DNA of 64,000 nt. Origin: Leptolyngbya sp. FACHB-261. Its GTDB lineage: Bacteria; Cyanobacteriota; Cyanobacteriia; FACHB-261. The first letter of the stretch is position 1. Each line of letters starts with the position of its first letter. Location: NCBI RefSeq assembly GCF_014696065.1, contig NZ_JACJPL010000015.1, positions 124,001-188,000 of the forward strand. The letters are read 5' to 3'. A program made the position numbers and the translations under genes. Positions 33,842 to 48,422 of this stretch are shown here, piece by piece. The notes below the pieces were generated by a model that saw only the letters and a list, made by a program, of their open reading frames with translations, was not told the origin of the DNA and searched no databases.

Positions 33842-35038
33842 ATGGCTCTCTTCCGGTTTACTGTCATGCTGGATAATCGCTCCAAATTAGCACCCAACGC
33901 CGCTGAGCTTGGCAAGCAAGAAGACGAGGACGAAGACGAAGAGGAATATGTTGACGCCTATGCCTACAGTGAACCGGGCAGCCCGCCAGGCACGCTAGAT
34001 ATTGACGAAGATGCATCGCCGCCAACCATTGTGCTCATTGACTACAACGAGCAGCGAGCTACCCGTCTCCAGCTCAGTACACCTGAAGAATGTACGCCCT
34101 ATCTAGAAACAGAGTCAGTGAGTTGGGTCGATGTGCAGGGCTTGGGCAGCGAAGACATTTTGCAGCGTTTAGGCCAGGTATTTGAGTTGCATCCTCTAGT
34201 GCTGGAGGACGTGGTGAATGTCCCCCAACGGCCCAAGGTCGAAGACTACGATGACCAACAGATCATTATTTGCCGCATGGTCACTTCTGAAGAGGAAAGT
34301 GAAGGTTTCTTCAGTGAGCAGGTCAGCATTGTTTTAGGTCCAAACTACGTGCTGACGGTGCAGGAGGAACCGGAATATGACTGTTTTGAACCTCTGCGCG
34401 AGCGCATCCGCCGTAACAAGGGAGCTATTCGTCGGCAGGGAGCAGACTACCTGGCCTACTGCCTGATTGACTCGGTGATTGATGGCTTTTTTCCAGTTTT
34501 GGAGGAGTACGGCGAGCGGTTAGAAGAACTAGAGGAGGAAGTCGTCCGCAGCCCCAGCCGTCAGACATTGGAAAAGATTCACGATATTAAGCGCGAATTG
34601 TTGATGCTGCGTCGGTCGATCTGGCCGCAACGGGACGCTATTAATATGCTCATTCGCGAAGACTCTCCCCTTATTCGAGATGAGGTACGGGTTTATCTGC
34701 GCGACTGCTATGACCACACGGTGCAGGTGATTGACATGGTTGAAACCTACCGAGAACTTGCCTCTAGCATGATGGACGTTTACCTCTCCTCGGTGAGCAA
34801 TCGCATGAATGAAAACATGCGGGTTCTCACCGTTTTTTCGACAATCTTTCTACCCCTCACTTTTATTGCTGGGGTCTATGGCATGAACTTTGAATACATG
34901 CCTGAGTTGAAATCGCCCTGGGGTTATCCTCTAATCTGGCTGGTTATGCTAGGCATCGCAGGCGGTATGTTGTGGTTCTTCAAGCGCAAGGGTTGGCTGT
35001 CTGAAGCAGTTCCGGTTGGTCATAAGACCAGCCATTGA
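33842..35038 (+). CDS. corA: CorA-like magnesium transporter, first of a tandem pair
   Basis: 398 residues. An acidic N-terminal stretch (KQEDEDEDEEEYVD, about 24-37) precedes the CorA alpha/beta domain. The C-terminal pore has two helices with the invariant GMN motif (YGMNFEYMPEL, about 356-358) and ends in KRKGW. CorA pentamers import Mg2+ or Co2+. A second start ATG nine codons in (MLDNRS) is possible. It shares close sequence with the next gene, including PVLEEYGERLEELEEEV and VPQRPKVEDY. Confidence 0.93.
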   Translation: MALFRFTVMLDNRSKLAPNAAELGKQEDEDEDEEEYVDAYAYSEPGSPPGTLDIDEDASPPTIVLIDYNEQRATRLQLSTPEECTPYLETESVSWVDVQGLGSEDILQRLGQVFELHPLVLEDVVNVPQRPKVEDYDDQQIIICRMVTSEEESEGFFSEQVSIVLGPNYVLTVQEEPEYDCFEPLRERIRRNKGAIRRQGADYLAYCLIDSVIDGFFPVLEEYGERLEELEEEVVRSPSRQTLEKIHDIKRELLMLRRSIWPQRDAINMLIREDSPLIRDEVRVYLRDCYDHTVQVIDMVETYRELASSMMDVYLSSVSNRMNENMRVLTVFSTIFLPLTFIAGVYGMNFEYMPELKSPWGYPLIWLVMLGIAGGMLWFFKRKGWLSEAVPVGHKTSH

Positions 35039-35074
35039 GGTTAACTATTAAGGTTAATTATTGAGGTTAGCTAT
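35036..35074 (+). repeat. three 13-bp tandem repeats after first corA
   Basis: tgaggttaactat, taaggttaattat, tgaggttagctat; the first unit includes the corA stop codon. Confidence 0.65.
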
Positions 35075-35144
35075 TCAGACAAGGCGCAGGAGTAGCAGGA
35101 CTGCATTCCTTGTAAGCATCCCTAAAGCTGGGAGAGTTCTTAGA

Positions 35145-35174
35145 AGCCCTACCGAGGGCTTTCGCCTGTTTTGC
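35145..35174 (+). terminator. candidate weak terminator between the corA genes
   Basis: An agccct/agggct stem with a four-base loop precedes ttcgcctgtttt. The stem is short. Confidence 0.4.
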
Positions 35175-35258
35175 TTGCTGCTGCAGGGCTTCTTAGGGCT
35201 TGGTAGCACTAGCGCTAGGGCATGATCATGATAAAGAACAGCCAATTAGGAAAGACTT

Positions 35259-36383
35259 GTGGAAGCCTGGCCCCCATCCTCTCAGTCCGCCTCCAACCAC
35301 CACCCTTTCTCAAGCCGCTCGCCTGATGCTCTGGTCATCCAGCCTGATGCAGTGCCTACCCGGATTCAGGTCATCCAGTATTCCAAGGACAACGCTCGCA
35401 AGTTCATTGTGGAGGATCCGGAAGACCTTAAGGCTTACCTCAGCAAACCTGAGACAGTCACCTGGATTGATGTGCAGGGGCTAGGGAAAGCCGAGGTGCT
35501 CCAGTCCATCGCCCAGGTGCTGAACTTGCATCCGCTCCTACTGGCCCAGGTTGTGAATGTGCCCCAACGACCTCGGGCGGAGAACTTCAACACGCATCAG
35601 TTGATCATTACTCGCAACGTCACGCCCAAAATGGCTTCCGCCGCTGATGCTGGCTTTGACCTAGAGCAGATTAGCTTGGTGATCGGCCCTGGCTATGTCG
35701 TGACCTTTCAGGAAGAACCTGAACACGACTGCTTTGAACCAGTCCGCGAGCGCATTCGCCGCCGCAACAGCTTGCTGCATGCTCATGGGGCAGACTTCTT
35801 GGCCTATGCCCTGCTAGATGCCACCATTGAGGGTTTTTTTCCGGTAATTGAGGACTACGGCGAACGCCTGGAAGACCTGGAAATTGAGATTGTCGAGCGG
35901 CCTAAGCAGCCTTCTTTGCAACGAATTAACCGCGTCAAGCGTGAATTGTTGACTCTACGCCGAGCAGCATGGCCGATGCGAGACGCCATCAACGAGATTT
36001 TGCGGGAAGACTGCCCGTTGATTGGCGACTCGGTGCGCGTTTACTTACGCGAGTGCTACGACCACACGGTGCAAATCATTGACATCATTGAGACCTACCG
36101 AGAGGTAGCCTCTAGCCTGATGGATGTCTATTTGTCCTCACTCAGCAACCAGACCAATGAGGTGATGAAGGTTCTGACAATCATTTCTGTGATCTTCATT
36201 CCCCTAACCTTCATTGCTGGCATCTACGGCATGAACTTCAACACAGAGCGTTCGCCCCTCAATATGCCCGAATTGAACTGGTACTGGGGCTATCCAGCGG
36301 TACTCGCGGTGATGGCAGCTATCGGCGGCGGAATGACCTTTTATTTCTGGCGTAAGGGCTGGATTGGAGGACCTCGACGCTAG
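35259..36383 (+). CDS. corA: CorA-like magnesium transporter, second of a tandem pair
   Basis: 374 residues from a GTG start. It has the GMN motif (YGMNFNTERSPLNMPEL) with a longer loop than the first copy and ends in WRKGW. The cytoplasmic domain has PVIEDYGERLEDLEIE and LHPLLLAQVVNVPQRP, closely parallel to the upstream gene. It has no acidic N-terminal extension. The pair probably arose by duplication; the differing extensions suggest different regulation or ion preference. Confidence 0.92.
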   Translation: MEAWPPSSQSASNHHPFSSRSPDALVIQPDAVPTRIQVIQYSKDNARKFIVEDPEDLKAYLSKPETVTWIDVQGLGKAEVLQSIAQVLNLHPLLLAQVVNVPQRPRAENFNTHQLIITRNVTPKMASAADAGFDLEQISLVIGPGYVVTFQEEPEHDCFEPVRERIRRRNSLLHAHGADFLAYALLDATIEGFFPVIEDYGERLEDLEIEIVERPKQPSLQRINRVKRELLTLRRAAWPMRDAINEILREDCPLIGDSVRVYLRECYDHTVQIIDIIETYREVASSLMDVYLSSLSNQTNEVMKVLTIISVIFIPLTFIAGIYGMNFNTERSPLNMPELNWYWGYPAVLAVMAAIGGGMTFYFWRKGWIGGPRR

Positions 36384-36444
36384 CTTTACTTTGCGCTTGC
36401 GTTTACGGCACACTCAACTCAGCTTCAAAAACCAATAAAAGCCA

Positions 36445-36469
36445 ATAAAAAAGAGGCCTTTACGACCTC
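36445..36469 (-). terminator. intrinsic terminator of the apc operon
   Basis: On the minus strand GAGGTC-loop-GGCCTC (one G-U pair) is followed by six T. It lies about 40 bases after the apcC stop codon. Confidence 0.75.
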
Positions 36470-36507
36470 CCAACTGCACATTCAAAGAGTGACTTTCTGG
36501 GCCAAAC

Positions 36508-36711
36508 TTACAGCAGTCCCGTGTTAGTACCAGGTTTGCCAGTGGCTAATTCAACCTTGACGATTTTGCCACCCATTTTCATGATGCGTTGCTGTTCACG
36601 GAACCAGTTTTCGTAGGGAACTAGTTTGGTGAAATAAGTATTTTGCAGTTCGCGTTGTGTCCGGATGCGAGTTTGGCTGGGAACACAGGCGGTGACTTTG
36701 AACATTCTCAT
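36508..36711 (-). CDS. apcC: allophycocyanin-associated small core linker, ApcC
   Basis: 67 residues, the usual length (about 7.8 kDa linker). MRMFKVTACVPSQTRIRTQR and TGKPGTNTGLL are the family hallmarks. It caps allophycocyanin trimers at the ends of core cylinders in the phycobilisome. Last gene of apcE-A-B-C, with a 228-bp gap from apcB and a terminator after it. Confidence 0.97.
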   Translation of the reverse strand: MRMFKVTACVPSQTRIRTQRELQNTYFTKLVPYENWFREQQRIMKMGGKIVKVELATGKPGTNTGLL

Positions 36712-36939
36712 GGGTCGGCTGCTCCTGGGTGCAATAGATAGAGAGCTTAAGTATTTTTACCTTCAAGAACCGTTGATCATAAACGGCTGCTTTATAAAGG
36801 AAGGTGTGAAGGTTGGAAGTCAAAGGACGAATGTTAGACCATCAAAACCAGAGTTCGAAAACCAAGTTTTCTAAGAAGTCTCCAGTCTGCAAGGGGCTAA
36901 CATCAACCCATTGACTTCCCAACCTCACATCGCGCAGGC

Positions 36940-37425
36940 TTAGCTCAAGCCAGAGCTGATGTAGTCGAAGTAGACGCCCATTTCTTTGCCAGCATCAGAG
37001 CCAACCAAAGAAGCGGTGACTTCCTTCATGGCTTGGATAGCTTGCACAGTAGCCGCAATGGGCACGCCCAGGGAGTTGTAGGTTTCCTTCAAGCCGTTGA
37101 GCACACGCTCATCCAGGATGGAGGGGTCGCCAGCCAGCATGGCGTAGGTAGCGTAGCGCAGGTAGTAGTCGAGGTCGCGGATGCAAGCAGCATAGCGACG
37201 GGTGGTGTACATGTTGCCACCGGGACGGGTGATGTCAGAGTACAGCAGAGACTTAGCAACAGCTTCCTTGACGATGGCAGCAGCATTAGCGCTGATCGTG
37301 CCAGCAGCTTGAACGCGCAGAGAGCCAGTGTTGAAGTAGCCCTTCAGTTTCTCTAGTGCGCCGACATCCAGATATTTGCCCTGTACGTCGGAGGAGTTAA
37401 TAACCGCAGTGATTGCGTCTTGCAT
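36940..37425 (-). CDS. apcB: allophycocyanin beta subunit
   Basis: 161 residues. The bilin-binding Cys is Cys81 in [15 protein letters not shown]; Asn71 (GGNMY) is the position normally N-methylated. The globin-like fold binds one phycocyanobilin and pairs with ApcA in core trimers. It follows apcA by 49 bp. Confidence 0.98.
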   Translation of the reverse strand: MQDAITAVINSSDVQGKYLDVGALEKLKGYFNTGSLRVQAAGTISANAAAIVKEAVAKSLLYSDITRPGGNMYTTRRYAACIRDLDYYLRYATYAMLAGDPSILDERVLNGLKETYNSLGVPIAATVQAIQAMKEVTASLVGSDAGKEMGVYFDYISSGLS

Positions 37426-37474
37426 GAGTTGTTTCCCCGTAATGATTCTTGAATGTCAGACAGCAAGCTCAGGC

Positions 37475-37960
37475 TTACTGCATTGCGCCAATTACGTAGT
37501 CGAAGTAGTAGCCTGCTTCAGAAGCGTCTTCACCAGACAGCAGAGACTGAGCAACGCTCTTCATAGCGCCGATGCCCCGAGCAACCGCCGGGATGGGGGT
37601 GCCTAGGGAGTTGTACATTTCCCGAACGCCAACGATGCCAATCTCTTCGATGGGGGTGACATCACCAGAGACCACACCGTAGGTGATCAGGCGGAGGTAG
37701 TAGTCGAGGTCACGCAGGCAGGTAGCAGTCATCTCTTCGCCGTAGGCATTGCCACCGGGAGAGACGATGTCGGGACGGCTCTGGAAGAGTTGGTCGCCGG
37801 CTTGCTTAACGATGCGCTCACGAGACTCGGTGAGGGTCTGGGCAATGCGAACGCGGCGCTCACCAGACAGAACAAAGCTCTTAATCCGATCCAGCTCACC
37901 AGGGCTCAGGTAACGGGCCTCGGCGTCTGCATTCACGATGGATTTCGTGACAACACTCAT
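37475..37960 (-). CDS. apcA: allophycocyanin alpha subunit
   Basis: 161 residues with bilin-binding Cys81 in [20 protein letters not shown] ribosome binding site precedes the ATG. ApcA and ApcB form the alpha-beta monomers of the core. It follows apcE across a 291-bp gap that carries a strong hairpin. Confidence 0.98.
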   Translation of the reverse strand: MSVVTKSIVNADAEARYLSPGELDRIKSFVLSGERRVRIAQTLTESRERIVKQAGDQLFQSRPDIVSPGGNAYGEEMTATCLRDLDYYLRLITYGVVSGDVTPIEEIGIVGVREMYNSLGTPIPAVARGIGAMKSVAQSLLSGEDASEAGYYFDYVIGAMQ

Positions 37961-38168
37961 GGATGATCCTCCGATCTGTGAAAGGAATAACCGTGCTATT
38001 TAAAACCGGCTATTAGTTCCGGAAGTCGGTTCCTTGCCCCAAAACCCTGAGCTTGTCAAAGTCAAAGAGCACACCGGCCTTCCGAAAGTATTTTGAGGCA
38101 TTTGAAGAACATCTCTTGATGTTCTTCATAGTTTTTAATAAAACGCCTCAGATTTAGAATTGCACTAC

Positions 38169-38215
38169 AAAAAGGCGACTTGGTGAGGTGGATATCCTCA
38201 CCAATATCGCCTTTT
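38169..38215 (-). terminator. terminator or attenuator between apcE and apcA
   Basis: On the minus strand an about 19-bp stem (aaaaggcga..ttggtgagg paired with cctcaccaa..tcgcctttt) with one small internal mismatch ends in a T-run. Located 37 bases after the apcE stop. It would allow more apcAB than apcE transcript or full separation of the units. Confidence 0.8.
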
Positions 38216-38251
38216 AAAGCTAGCTTTGACAGCCGAGTTTAGCAGCTAGGT

Positions 38252-42076
<3,825 letters not shown>

Positions 42077-43285
42077 ATGACAACGCCTCAGGATGCTGCT
42101 ACCGCTCAGGAAATCACAACAGCGGTGCAAAGACTCTACAACACCTATCCGTTCCCGCCTGAACCCTTGCTTGACGAAGCACCTCCGGGTTACAACTGGC
42201 GCTGGAGCTGGCCTGCCGCTTATGCCTTCTGCACAGGCCGTGCCCCTGAGCAACGGACAGTCAAGATTTTGGATGCAGGCTGCGGCACGGGCGTCAGCAC
42301 CGAGTACCTAGCCCATTTAAATCCTCAAGCCAGCGTGACGGGCATTGATCTGAGCCCAGAAGCGGTAGCCATTGCTCGCGAACGCTGCCGTCGTTCTGGT
42401 GCTCAAAATGCTCACTTTCACACCCTCAGTCTCTACGATGTCGCCAGTCTCGGTGAAACCTACGACCTGATCAACTGCGTCGGTGTTTTGCACCATTTAC
42501 CGAATCCGGTAGCGGGGCTTCAAGCTATAGCAGCTCAGCTTAATCCCGGTGGCATTCTGCACATCTTTGTCTACGCCGAACTGGGCCGTTGGGAAATCAC
42601 TCTGATGCAGCAGGCACTGGCGCTGCTACAAGGCGAGCAACGGGGCGACTTCGAAGATGGAGTCAGCCTTGGCCGCCAGGTGTTTGCAGCTCTACCCGAA
42701 AATAATCGCCTGCGTCGCCGCGAACAGGAGCGCTGGTCCCTAGAAAATCAGCGAGATGAATGCTTCGCTGATATGTATTTGCATCCCCAGGAGATTGACT
42801 ACAACGTCGATACTCTGTTTAACCTGATTGATGCCTCCGGTTTGGAGTTTGTAGGCTTTTCCAACCCCGCCTATTGGGATTTGAGCCGCTTGCTTGGTCA
42901 AGAACCGACCTTGATTGACCGAGCTAGGTACTTGAGTAGCCGCCAACGCTACCGCTTGATCGAGCTGCTAGATCCAGAGGTTACTCACTATGAGTTCTTC
43001 TTAGGCCGTCCGCCTCTACTTCGTTACGATTGGAAAGAGGACAGCGACTTACTGCAAGCGATTGCTGAGCGTCATCCTTGTGTTGATGGATGGCCTGGGA
43101 AATGCCTGTTCAATCCGGACTACCAGGTCGTCGATCTCAGTGAGCCGCGATATGAGTGGCTAAAAGCAATTGAAGGGGGGCAACCCGTTGCTGAAGCCTT
43201 GTCTGCAGTACCGGAGATGACACCTGAGGATGTACGCTGGTTGATGGCTCAAAAGCTGATTTTGCTGACCCCAACCTCCCCCTAG
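42077..43285 (+). CDS. SAM-dependent class I methyltransferase, cyanobacterial type
   Basis: 402 residues. The N-terminal half has VKILDAGCGTGVSTEYLA (motif I, about 63-80), then VTGIDLSPEAVAIAR and DLINCVGVLHHLPNP. The C-terminal 150 residues (GLEFVGFSNPAYWDLSRLLGQ, ELLDPEVTHYEFFLGRPPLL) do not match a common methyltransferase and may bind substrate. The substrate is unknown. It lies between apcE and the atp operon in divergent orientation to apcE. Confidence 0.82.
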   Translation: MTTPQDAATAQEITTAVQRLYNTYPFPPEPLLDEAPPGYNWRWSWPAAYAFCTGRAPEQRTVKILDAGCGTGVSTEYLAHLNPQASVTGIDLSPEAVAIARERCRRSGAQNAHFHTLSLYDVASLGETYDLINCVGVLHHLPNPVAGLQAIAAQLNPGGILHIFVYAELGRWEITLMQQALALLQGEQRGDFEDGVSLGRQVFAALPENNRLRRREQERWSLENQRDECFADMYLHPQEIDYNVDTLFNLIDASGLEFVGFSNPAYWDLSRLLGQEPTLIDRARYLSSRQRYRLIELLDPEVTHYEFFLGRPPLLRYDWKEDSDLLQAIAERHPCVDGWPGKCLFNPDYQVVDLSEPRYEWLKAIEGGQPVAEALSAVPEMTPEDVRWLMAQKLILLTPTSP

Positions 43286-43410
43286 ACCCAATCACCGCCA
43301 ACTGAAATTTCTCTGATTAAGTATTGTTACTCACTCGTGATATGCTAATCGGTGATTTCAGAAAGCGGTGCTGTACCGGAAGTCAAAGACCATAAGGCCA
43401 GTATTCAGCC

Positions 43411-43857
43411 GTGACCGAACTCTCTAGTTCCGACCTCAGTCTTGAAGCAACTCCTGACTCTAGCTTTGAGTCAGAATCGGCTGCTGCTTCCATGTCTGAG
43501 TACGAGCAACTCAAATTTCAACTGCTGACGACAACCCTGATCCTAGGGGCTGTGATCTTCGTCTGTGTTTGGTTTACCTACTCACTCAACATCGCCCTGA
43601 ACTACTTGCTTGGGGCATGCGTGAGTGTGGTTTACTTGAGGATGTTGTCTAGGGATGTGGACCGCCTAGGGGTACAGAGCAGCAGTCTCAAGTCCCTTGG
43701 TTCTTCGCGTCTTGCGCTGTTCGTCGGGTTGATGGTGGCTGCAACTCAATGGCAGCAGCTTCAGATTTTGCCGATTTTTCTTGGCTTTCTGACCTACAAA
43801 GGGGCGCTATTGGTCTACCTGTTGGTCTCCCTGATTCAGAATTCTCGTAGGGCTTAA
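43411..43857 (+). CDS. atp1: ATP synthase subunit I-like protein (Atp1)
   Basis: 148 residues from a GTG. Four transmembrane helices after an acidic Ser-rich head. YLLGACVSVVYLRMLSRDV and GLMVAATQWQQLQILPIFLGFLTYKGALLVYLL are typical of cyanobacterial Atp1/AtpI-like proteins at the head of the atp operon. It is thought to help assemble the c ring. Confidence 0.88.
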   Translation: MTELSSSDLSLEATPDSSFESESAAASMSEYEQLKFQLLTTTLILGAVIFVCVWFTYSLNIALNYLLGACVSVVYLRMLSRDVDRLGVQSSSLKSLGSSRLALFVGLMVAATQWQQLQILPIFLGFLTYKGALLVYLLVSLIQNSRRA

Positions 43858-43986
43858 GTCCTAGGATTATATTCCTGATCCTTGCTCTGGCGTCAAGCGC
43901 CTAGAGGATTCGTAAGGGTTCTAAAGAAAGGCTACTCCAGCGAGTTTTAACGACTAGGAAACCGTAACGAGGTAGGGCGATTCTCA

Positions 43987-44733
43987 ATGCTTGCAAATCT
44001 GTTTATCCCAAACCATCTGGCTAGTCTGGAGGTCGGCAAGCACTTCTACTGGCAAATTGGGGGGCTGACACTCCACGGCCAAGTTTTGGTCGTTAGCTGG
44101 ATCGTGATCGGGGTTTTGGTCATCGCCTCACTGCTGGCAACTCGCAGTGTGCAACGCGTACCTGCTGGTTTCCAGAACTTTATGGAGTATGGTCTGGAAT
44201 TCGTTCAGGGAATTGCCAAAGATCAAATCGGCGAGAAGGAGTACCGTACCTGGACACCCTTTGTTGGGACACTGTTTCTCTTTATTTTCGTCTCCAACTG
44301 GCTGGGTGCCTTAGTGCCCTGGAAGTTACTCGAACTACCCTCGGGTGAGTTGGCAGCACCAACAAGTGATATCAACACCACAGTTGCGTTGGCACTGTTG
44401 ACCAGCTTGGCTTACTTCTACGCCGGGCTTAGCCGTAAGGGTCTGGGCTACTTCAAGGGTTACGCAGAGCCCACCCCAATTATGATTCCCTTCAAAGTTA
44501 TTGAAGATTTCACCAAGCCCCTTTCCCTAAGCTTCCGTCTGTTCGGCAATATTTTGGCGGATGAATTGGTGGTGGGTGTGCTGGTTCTTCTAGTGCCTCT
44601 GTTTGTACCGCTACCGGTGATGCTCTTGGGCCTGTTTACCAGTGCAATCCAAGCGCTGATCTTTGCAACCTTGGCAGCGGTTTACATCGGAGAAGCCATG
44701 GAAGAACACCACGGTGAGGAAGAGCATGAGTAG
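43987..44733 (+). CDS. atpB: ATP synthase F0 subunit a
   Basis: 248 residues; called atpI in cyanobacterial naming. The essential Arg lies in [16 protein letters not shown]. Five to six helices, and a charged [10 protein letters not shown] tail. It forms the proton half-channels beside the c ring. Confidence 0.96.
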   Translation: MLANLFIPNHLASLEVGKHFYWQIGGLTLHGQVLVVSWIVIGVLVIASLLATRSVQRVPAGFQNFMEYGLEFVQGIAKDQIGEKEYRTWTPFVGTLFLFIFVSNWLGALVPWKLLELPSGELAAPTSDINTTVALALLTSLAYFYAGLSRKGLGYFKGYAEPTPIMIPFKVIEDFTKPLSLSFRLFGNILADELVVGVLVLLVPLFVPLPVMLLGLFTSAIQALIFATLAAVYIGEAMEEHHGEEEHE

Positions 44734-44808
44734 TGAGCCCATCTAGGTTCACTGCCCAGTCGAGTGCGAATTGTCGCGCAACGTCCGCTTCAAGCAACGT
44801 AAACCTAA

Positions 44809-45084
<276 letters not shown>

Positions 45085-45191
45085 AGCCTCAAGCGATACA
45101 GGTTCTCTAGAGGAGGCGATTCCGTTGATTGCCTCTAGATAGGGAACCTGTCACGCTGGCTGAGCGCTTTACTTTTTGCGGGACACGCACC

Positions 45192-45689
45192 ATGACACAT
45201 TGGACAATTTTTTTGGCTGCTGAAGCCGCAGAAAAGAGCGGTGGTCTATTCGACTTCGACGCCACTTTGCCTATCATGGCGGCTCAGTTTTTGCTCTTGA
45301 TGGTGATCCTCAATGCGGTTTTCTTCAAGCCGCTGACCCGAGTCATTGATGAGCGCAACGAGTACATTCGCACGAATCAAACGGAAGCCCGTGAGCGGCT
45401 GGAGAAGGCTCAGCAACTGGCGCTGAAGTATGAGCAAGAGCTAGCGGAAACCCGCCGAGCGGCTCAGGCAGCGATTACTAATGCCCAGACTGAGGCTCAA
45501 CGGATCCGTACTCAGCAGATCGCAGATGCTCAAGCCGAAGCACAGGCTCAACTGGCAGCGGCTCGGTCTGAAATCGATGCGCAGAAAGTGACTGCCCTAC
45601 AGTCGCTGGAGGGACAGGTTGAGGTTCTCAGCCGTCAGATCCTAGAAAAACTGCTTGGGTCTGCCGCCAGTAGCTATTTCCGGTCATAG
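45192..45689 (+). CDS. atpG: ATP synthase F0 subunit b'
   Basis: 165 residues from ATG 45192; the upstream extension in the same frame is not family-like. [13 protein letters not shown] and [25 protein letters not shown] are typical of b'. A single membrane helix is followed by a long charged coiled coil. Photosynthetic bacteria carry both b and b'. In cyanobacterial naming this gene is atpG. Confidence 0.95.
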   Translation: MTHWTIFLAAEAAEKSGGLFDFDATLPIMAAQFLLLMVILNAVFFKPLTRVIDERNEYIRTNQTEARERLEKAQQLALKYEQELAETRRAAQAAITNAQTEAQRIRTQQIADAQAEAQAQLAAARSEIDAQKVTALQSLEGQVEVLSRQILEKLLGSAASSYFRS

Positions 45690-45747
45690 ATTTGGGTTGC
45701 AGGAACAGACTTAGCCTTGGTTGGGATGCAGTTAGGGTAGAGGGAGT

Positions 45748-46293
45748 ATGGAAAGTTTTTTGCTGCTGGCAACAGAAGCAGCAGTGGAAGGAGCGGAAGA
45801 GGGAGGCTTTGCCCTCAATACGGATATTCTCAGCACCAATTTGATCAACCTTTTGATCATCTTTGGTTTGTTGATCTACGCGGGTCGAGGCTTCTTGGGA
45901 AATATTCTGGGGACCCGGCGCGAAACGATCAAGACTGCAATCGAAGAAGCTGAACGACGCAAGCGCGAAGCTGCCGAGCAATTGGCAGACCAGCAGGCTA
46001 ACCTGGCCCAAGCTCAGGATGAGGCCAAGCGGATTCGAGCTGCTGCTGAAGAAAGCGCTCAAAGAGCCAAGGAAACCATTTTGGCTCAAGCACAGGAAGA
46101 AATTGTCCGCCTGCGTGAGGGTGCCCAACAGGAAGTGGGCAACGAGCAGGAACGGGTGATTGCTGAGGTACGTCAGCGAGTCGCAACCCTAGCTCTGGAG
46201 CGAGTTCAAGCTCAGTTATCCGGTGGTTTGAGCGAAGACGTTCAACAGCAGTTGATTAACAACAGCTTACAGATGCTGGGAGGCCGCTCATGA
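45748..46293 (+). CDS. atpF: ATP synthase F0 subunit b
   Basis: 181 residues with one N-terminal helix (INLLIIFGLLIYAGRGFLG) and a long Ala/Glu/Arg coiled coil forming the peripheral stalk with b'. It overlaps the delta gene by four bases (ATGA). Confidence 0.96.
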   Translation: MESFLLLATEAAVEGAEEGGFALNTDILSTNLINLLIIFGLLIYAGRGFLGNILGTRRETIKTAIEEAERRKREAAEQLADQQANLAQAQDEAKRIRAAAEESAQRAKETILAQAQEEIVRLREGAQQEVGNEQERVIAEVRQRVATLALERVQAQLSGGLSEDVQQQLINNSLQMLGGRS

Positions 46294-46850
46294 GAGGCGG
46301 AAGTGTGGTTGAGGCCATCGCCCAGCCTTATGCTGAGGCGCTGATGTCACTCGCTCAAGGCCAGAATTTGGTAGAGCGCTTTGGCAGTGATGTGCAGGGC
46401 CTTTTGGACTTGCTCACCCAATCTGAAGACCTGCGAGAATTTCTAGCCAACCCGTTGACCAAGGGTGAGGACAAGAAGGCAGTTCTGCGGTCCCTATTAA
46501 CCGAGCAAGTTCATCCTTACACTCTCAGCTTTTTATTGTTGTTAGTTGACCGGCGTCGCATCCTGTTTTTAGAGCAGATTGGCAAGCATTTCCAAGCTCT
46601 GCTACGCAAGCTTAATCAGGTAGCGCTGGCTGAAGTAACGACGGCTGTCGAACTCAATGAGGCACAACAGGGCACCATCCGCGAGAAGGCACTCCAGATG
46701 ACGGGGGCCCGAGATGTGGAACTCAACATTGCCGTTGATCCTGACCTAATTGGTGGCGTGATCATTCGCGTCGGTTCGCAGGTAGTAGATGCCAGTATTC
46801 AGGGTCAGCTTCGCCGCATTGCCACCCGTCTCAGCAGCAGCACTGTCTAG
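46290..46850 (+). CDS. atpH: ATP synthase F1 subunit delta
   Basis: 186 residues. The sequence from IAQPYAEALMSLAQ to DPDLIGGVIIRVGSQVVDASIQGQLRRI is the OSCP/delta signature. It links F1 to the peripheral stalk. In cyanobacterial naming this is atpD. Confidence 0.96.
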   Translation: MRGGSVVEAIAQPYAEALMSLAQGQNLVERFGSDVQGLLDLLTQSEDLREFLANPLTKGEDKKAVLRSLLTEQVHPYTLSFLLLLVDRRRILFLEQIGKHFQALLRKLNQVALAEVTTAVELNEAQQGTIREKALQMTGARDVELNIAVDPDLIGGVIIRVGSQVVDASIQGQLRRIATRLSSSTV

Positions 46851-46904
46851 CTAAACTAGAAAATTCCGAAACTCTAAACTCTACAAGCACCAAAGGCAAA
46901 GCCC

Positions 46905-48422
46905 ATGGTAAGCATCAGACCGGACGAAATTAGCAACATTATTAAGCAGCAGATCGAGCAATACGACCAAGAGCTACAAGTTTCTAACGTTGGTACAGTG
47001 CTCCAGGTCGGTGATGGTGTGGCTCGAGTCTATGGTCTGGAGAAGGCCATGGCTAGTGAGCTGATTGAGTTCGAAGACGGCACGGTCGGCATCGCGCTAA
47101 ACCTGGAAGAGGACAATGTTGGCGTCGTGCTAATCGGCTCTGGCCGCAAAATCCAGGAGGGCAGCACAGCGCGTTCCACCGGCAAAATCGCTCAGATTCC
47201 AGTTGGCGATGCCTTTATCGGTCGGGTCGTCGATGCGCTAGCTAAACCGATTGATGGCAAGGGCGATATCGTAACTAGTGACGCTCGCCTCATTGAGTCA
47301 CCTGCGCCTGGCATTATTGCGCGGAAATCAGTGTACGAGCCTATGCAAACGGGCATCACTGCTATTGACGCGATGATTCCCATTGGTCGGGGCCAGCGTG
47401 AGCTAATTATTGGTGACCGGCAAACCGGCAAAACCTCTGTCGCTGTAGACACCATCCTTAACCAGAAAGGCGAGGACGTAGTTTGCGTCTATGTGGCAAT
47501 TGGGCAGAAAGCCTCAACCGTCGCCAATGTGGTTAACGTGCTGCGGGACGGCGGTGCCATGGACTACACCATCGTCGTCACAGCCAATGCCAACGACCCT
47601 GCAGCTCTGCAATGGCTAGCTCCCTACACGGGTGCCTCCCTCGCTGAGTACTTCATGTACAAGGGCAAGGCAACGCTGGTAGTGTACGACGACTTGTCCA
47701 AGCAGGCCCAAGCCTACCGTCAGATGTCATTGCTGCTGCGTCGTCCCCCCGGACGGGAAGCTTACCCCGGCGATGTTTTCTACCTCCACTCCCGCTTGCT
47801 AGAGCGTGCTGCTAAGCTGAGCCCCGCATTAGGCGAGGGCAGCATGACAGCTCTGCCGATCGTAGAGACCCAAGCGGGTGACGTATCGGCATACATTCCT
47901 ACCAATGTTATTTCGATTACGGACGGTCAGATCTTCCTGTCCTCCGACCTGTTCAACTCTGGGGTTCGTCCTGCCATCAACCCTGGTATCTCAGTGTCCC
48001 GAGTTGGCTCCGCGGCGCAGATCAAGGCAATGAAGAAGGTAGCGGGCAAAATCAAGCTGGAATTGGCTCAGTTTGATGACCTACAAGCCTTCGCTCAGTT
48101 CGCCTCTGACCTGGACAAGACCACTCAAGCCCAGCTAGCCCGGGGAGCACGTCTGCGTGAACTACTGAAGCAGCCGCAGTATTCTCCTTTGCCTGTTAGC
48201 GATCAGGTCGCGATCATCTACGCTGGCACCAACGGTTATCTGGATGAGATCCCGGTTGACAAGGTTACGTCCTTTACCCGTCAGTTCCGCGAATACCTCA
48301 GTACCAGCCAACCCAAGTACGGTGAAATTCTTCGCTCTACTAAGCAGCTCAATGACGAGGCTGAAGGCATCCTGAAGACAGCCATCGTGGAATTTAAGAA
48401 GACTTTCCTGGCGGCAGCATAA
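46905..48422 (+). CDS. atpA: ATP synthase F1 subunit alpha
   Basis: 505 residues. P-loop GDRQTGKTS (about 170-178), a conserved visiting Arg in the [17 protein letters not shown] segment, and the usual beta-barrel N-terminus. Non-catalytic nucleotide-binding subunit. It overlaps atpC/gamma by one base (TAATG). Confidence 0.98.
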   Translation: MVSIRPDEISNIIKQQIEQYDQELQVSNVGTVLQVGDGVARVYGLEKAMASELIEFEDGTVGIALNLEEDNVGVVLIGSGRKIQEGSTARSTGKIAQIPVGDAFIGRVVDALAKPIDGKGDIVTSDARLIESPAPGIIARKSVYEPMQTGITAIDAMIPIGRGQRELIIGDRQTGKTSVAVDTILNQKGEDVVCVYVAIGQKASTVANVVNVLRDGGAMDYTIVVTANANDPAALQWLAPYTGASLAEYFMYKGKATLVVYDDLSKQAQAYRQMSLLLRRPPGREAYPGDVFYLHSRLLERAAKLSPALGEGSMTALPIVETQAGDVSAYIPTNVISITDGQIFLSSDLFNSGVRPAINPGISVSRVGSAAQIKAMKKVAGKIKLELAQFDDLQAFAQFASDLDKTTQAQLARGARLRELLKQPQYSPLPVSDQVAIIYAGTNGYLDEIPVDKVTSFTRQFREYLSTSQPKYGEILRSTKQLNDEAEGILKTAIVEFKKTFLAAA

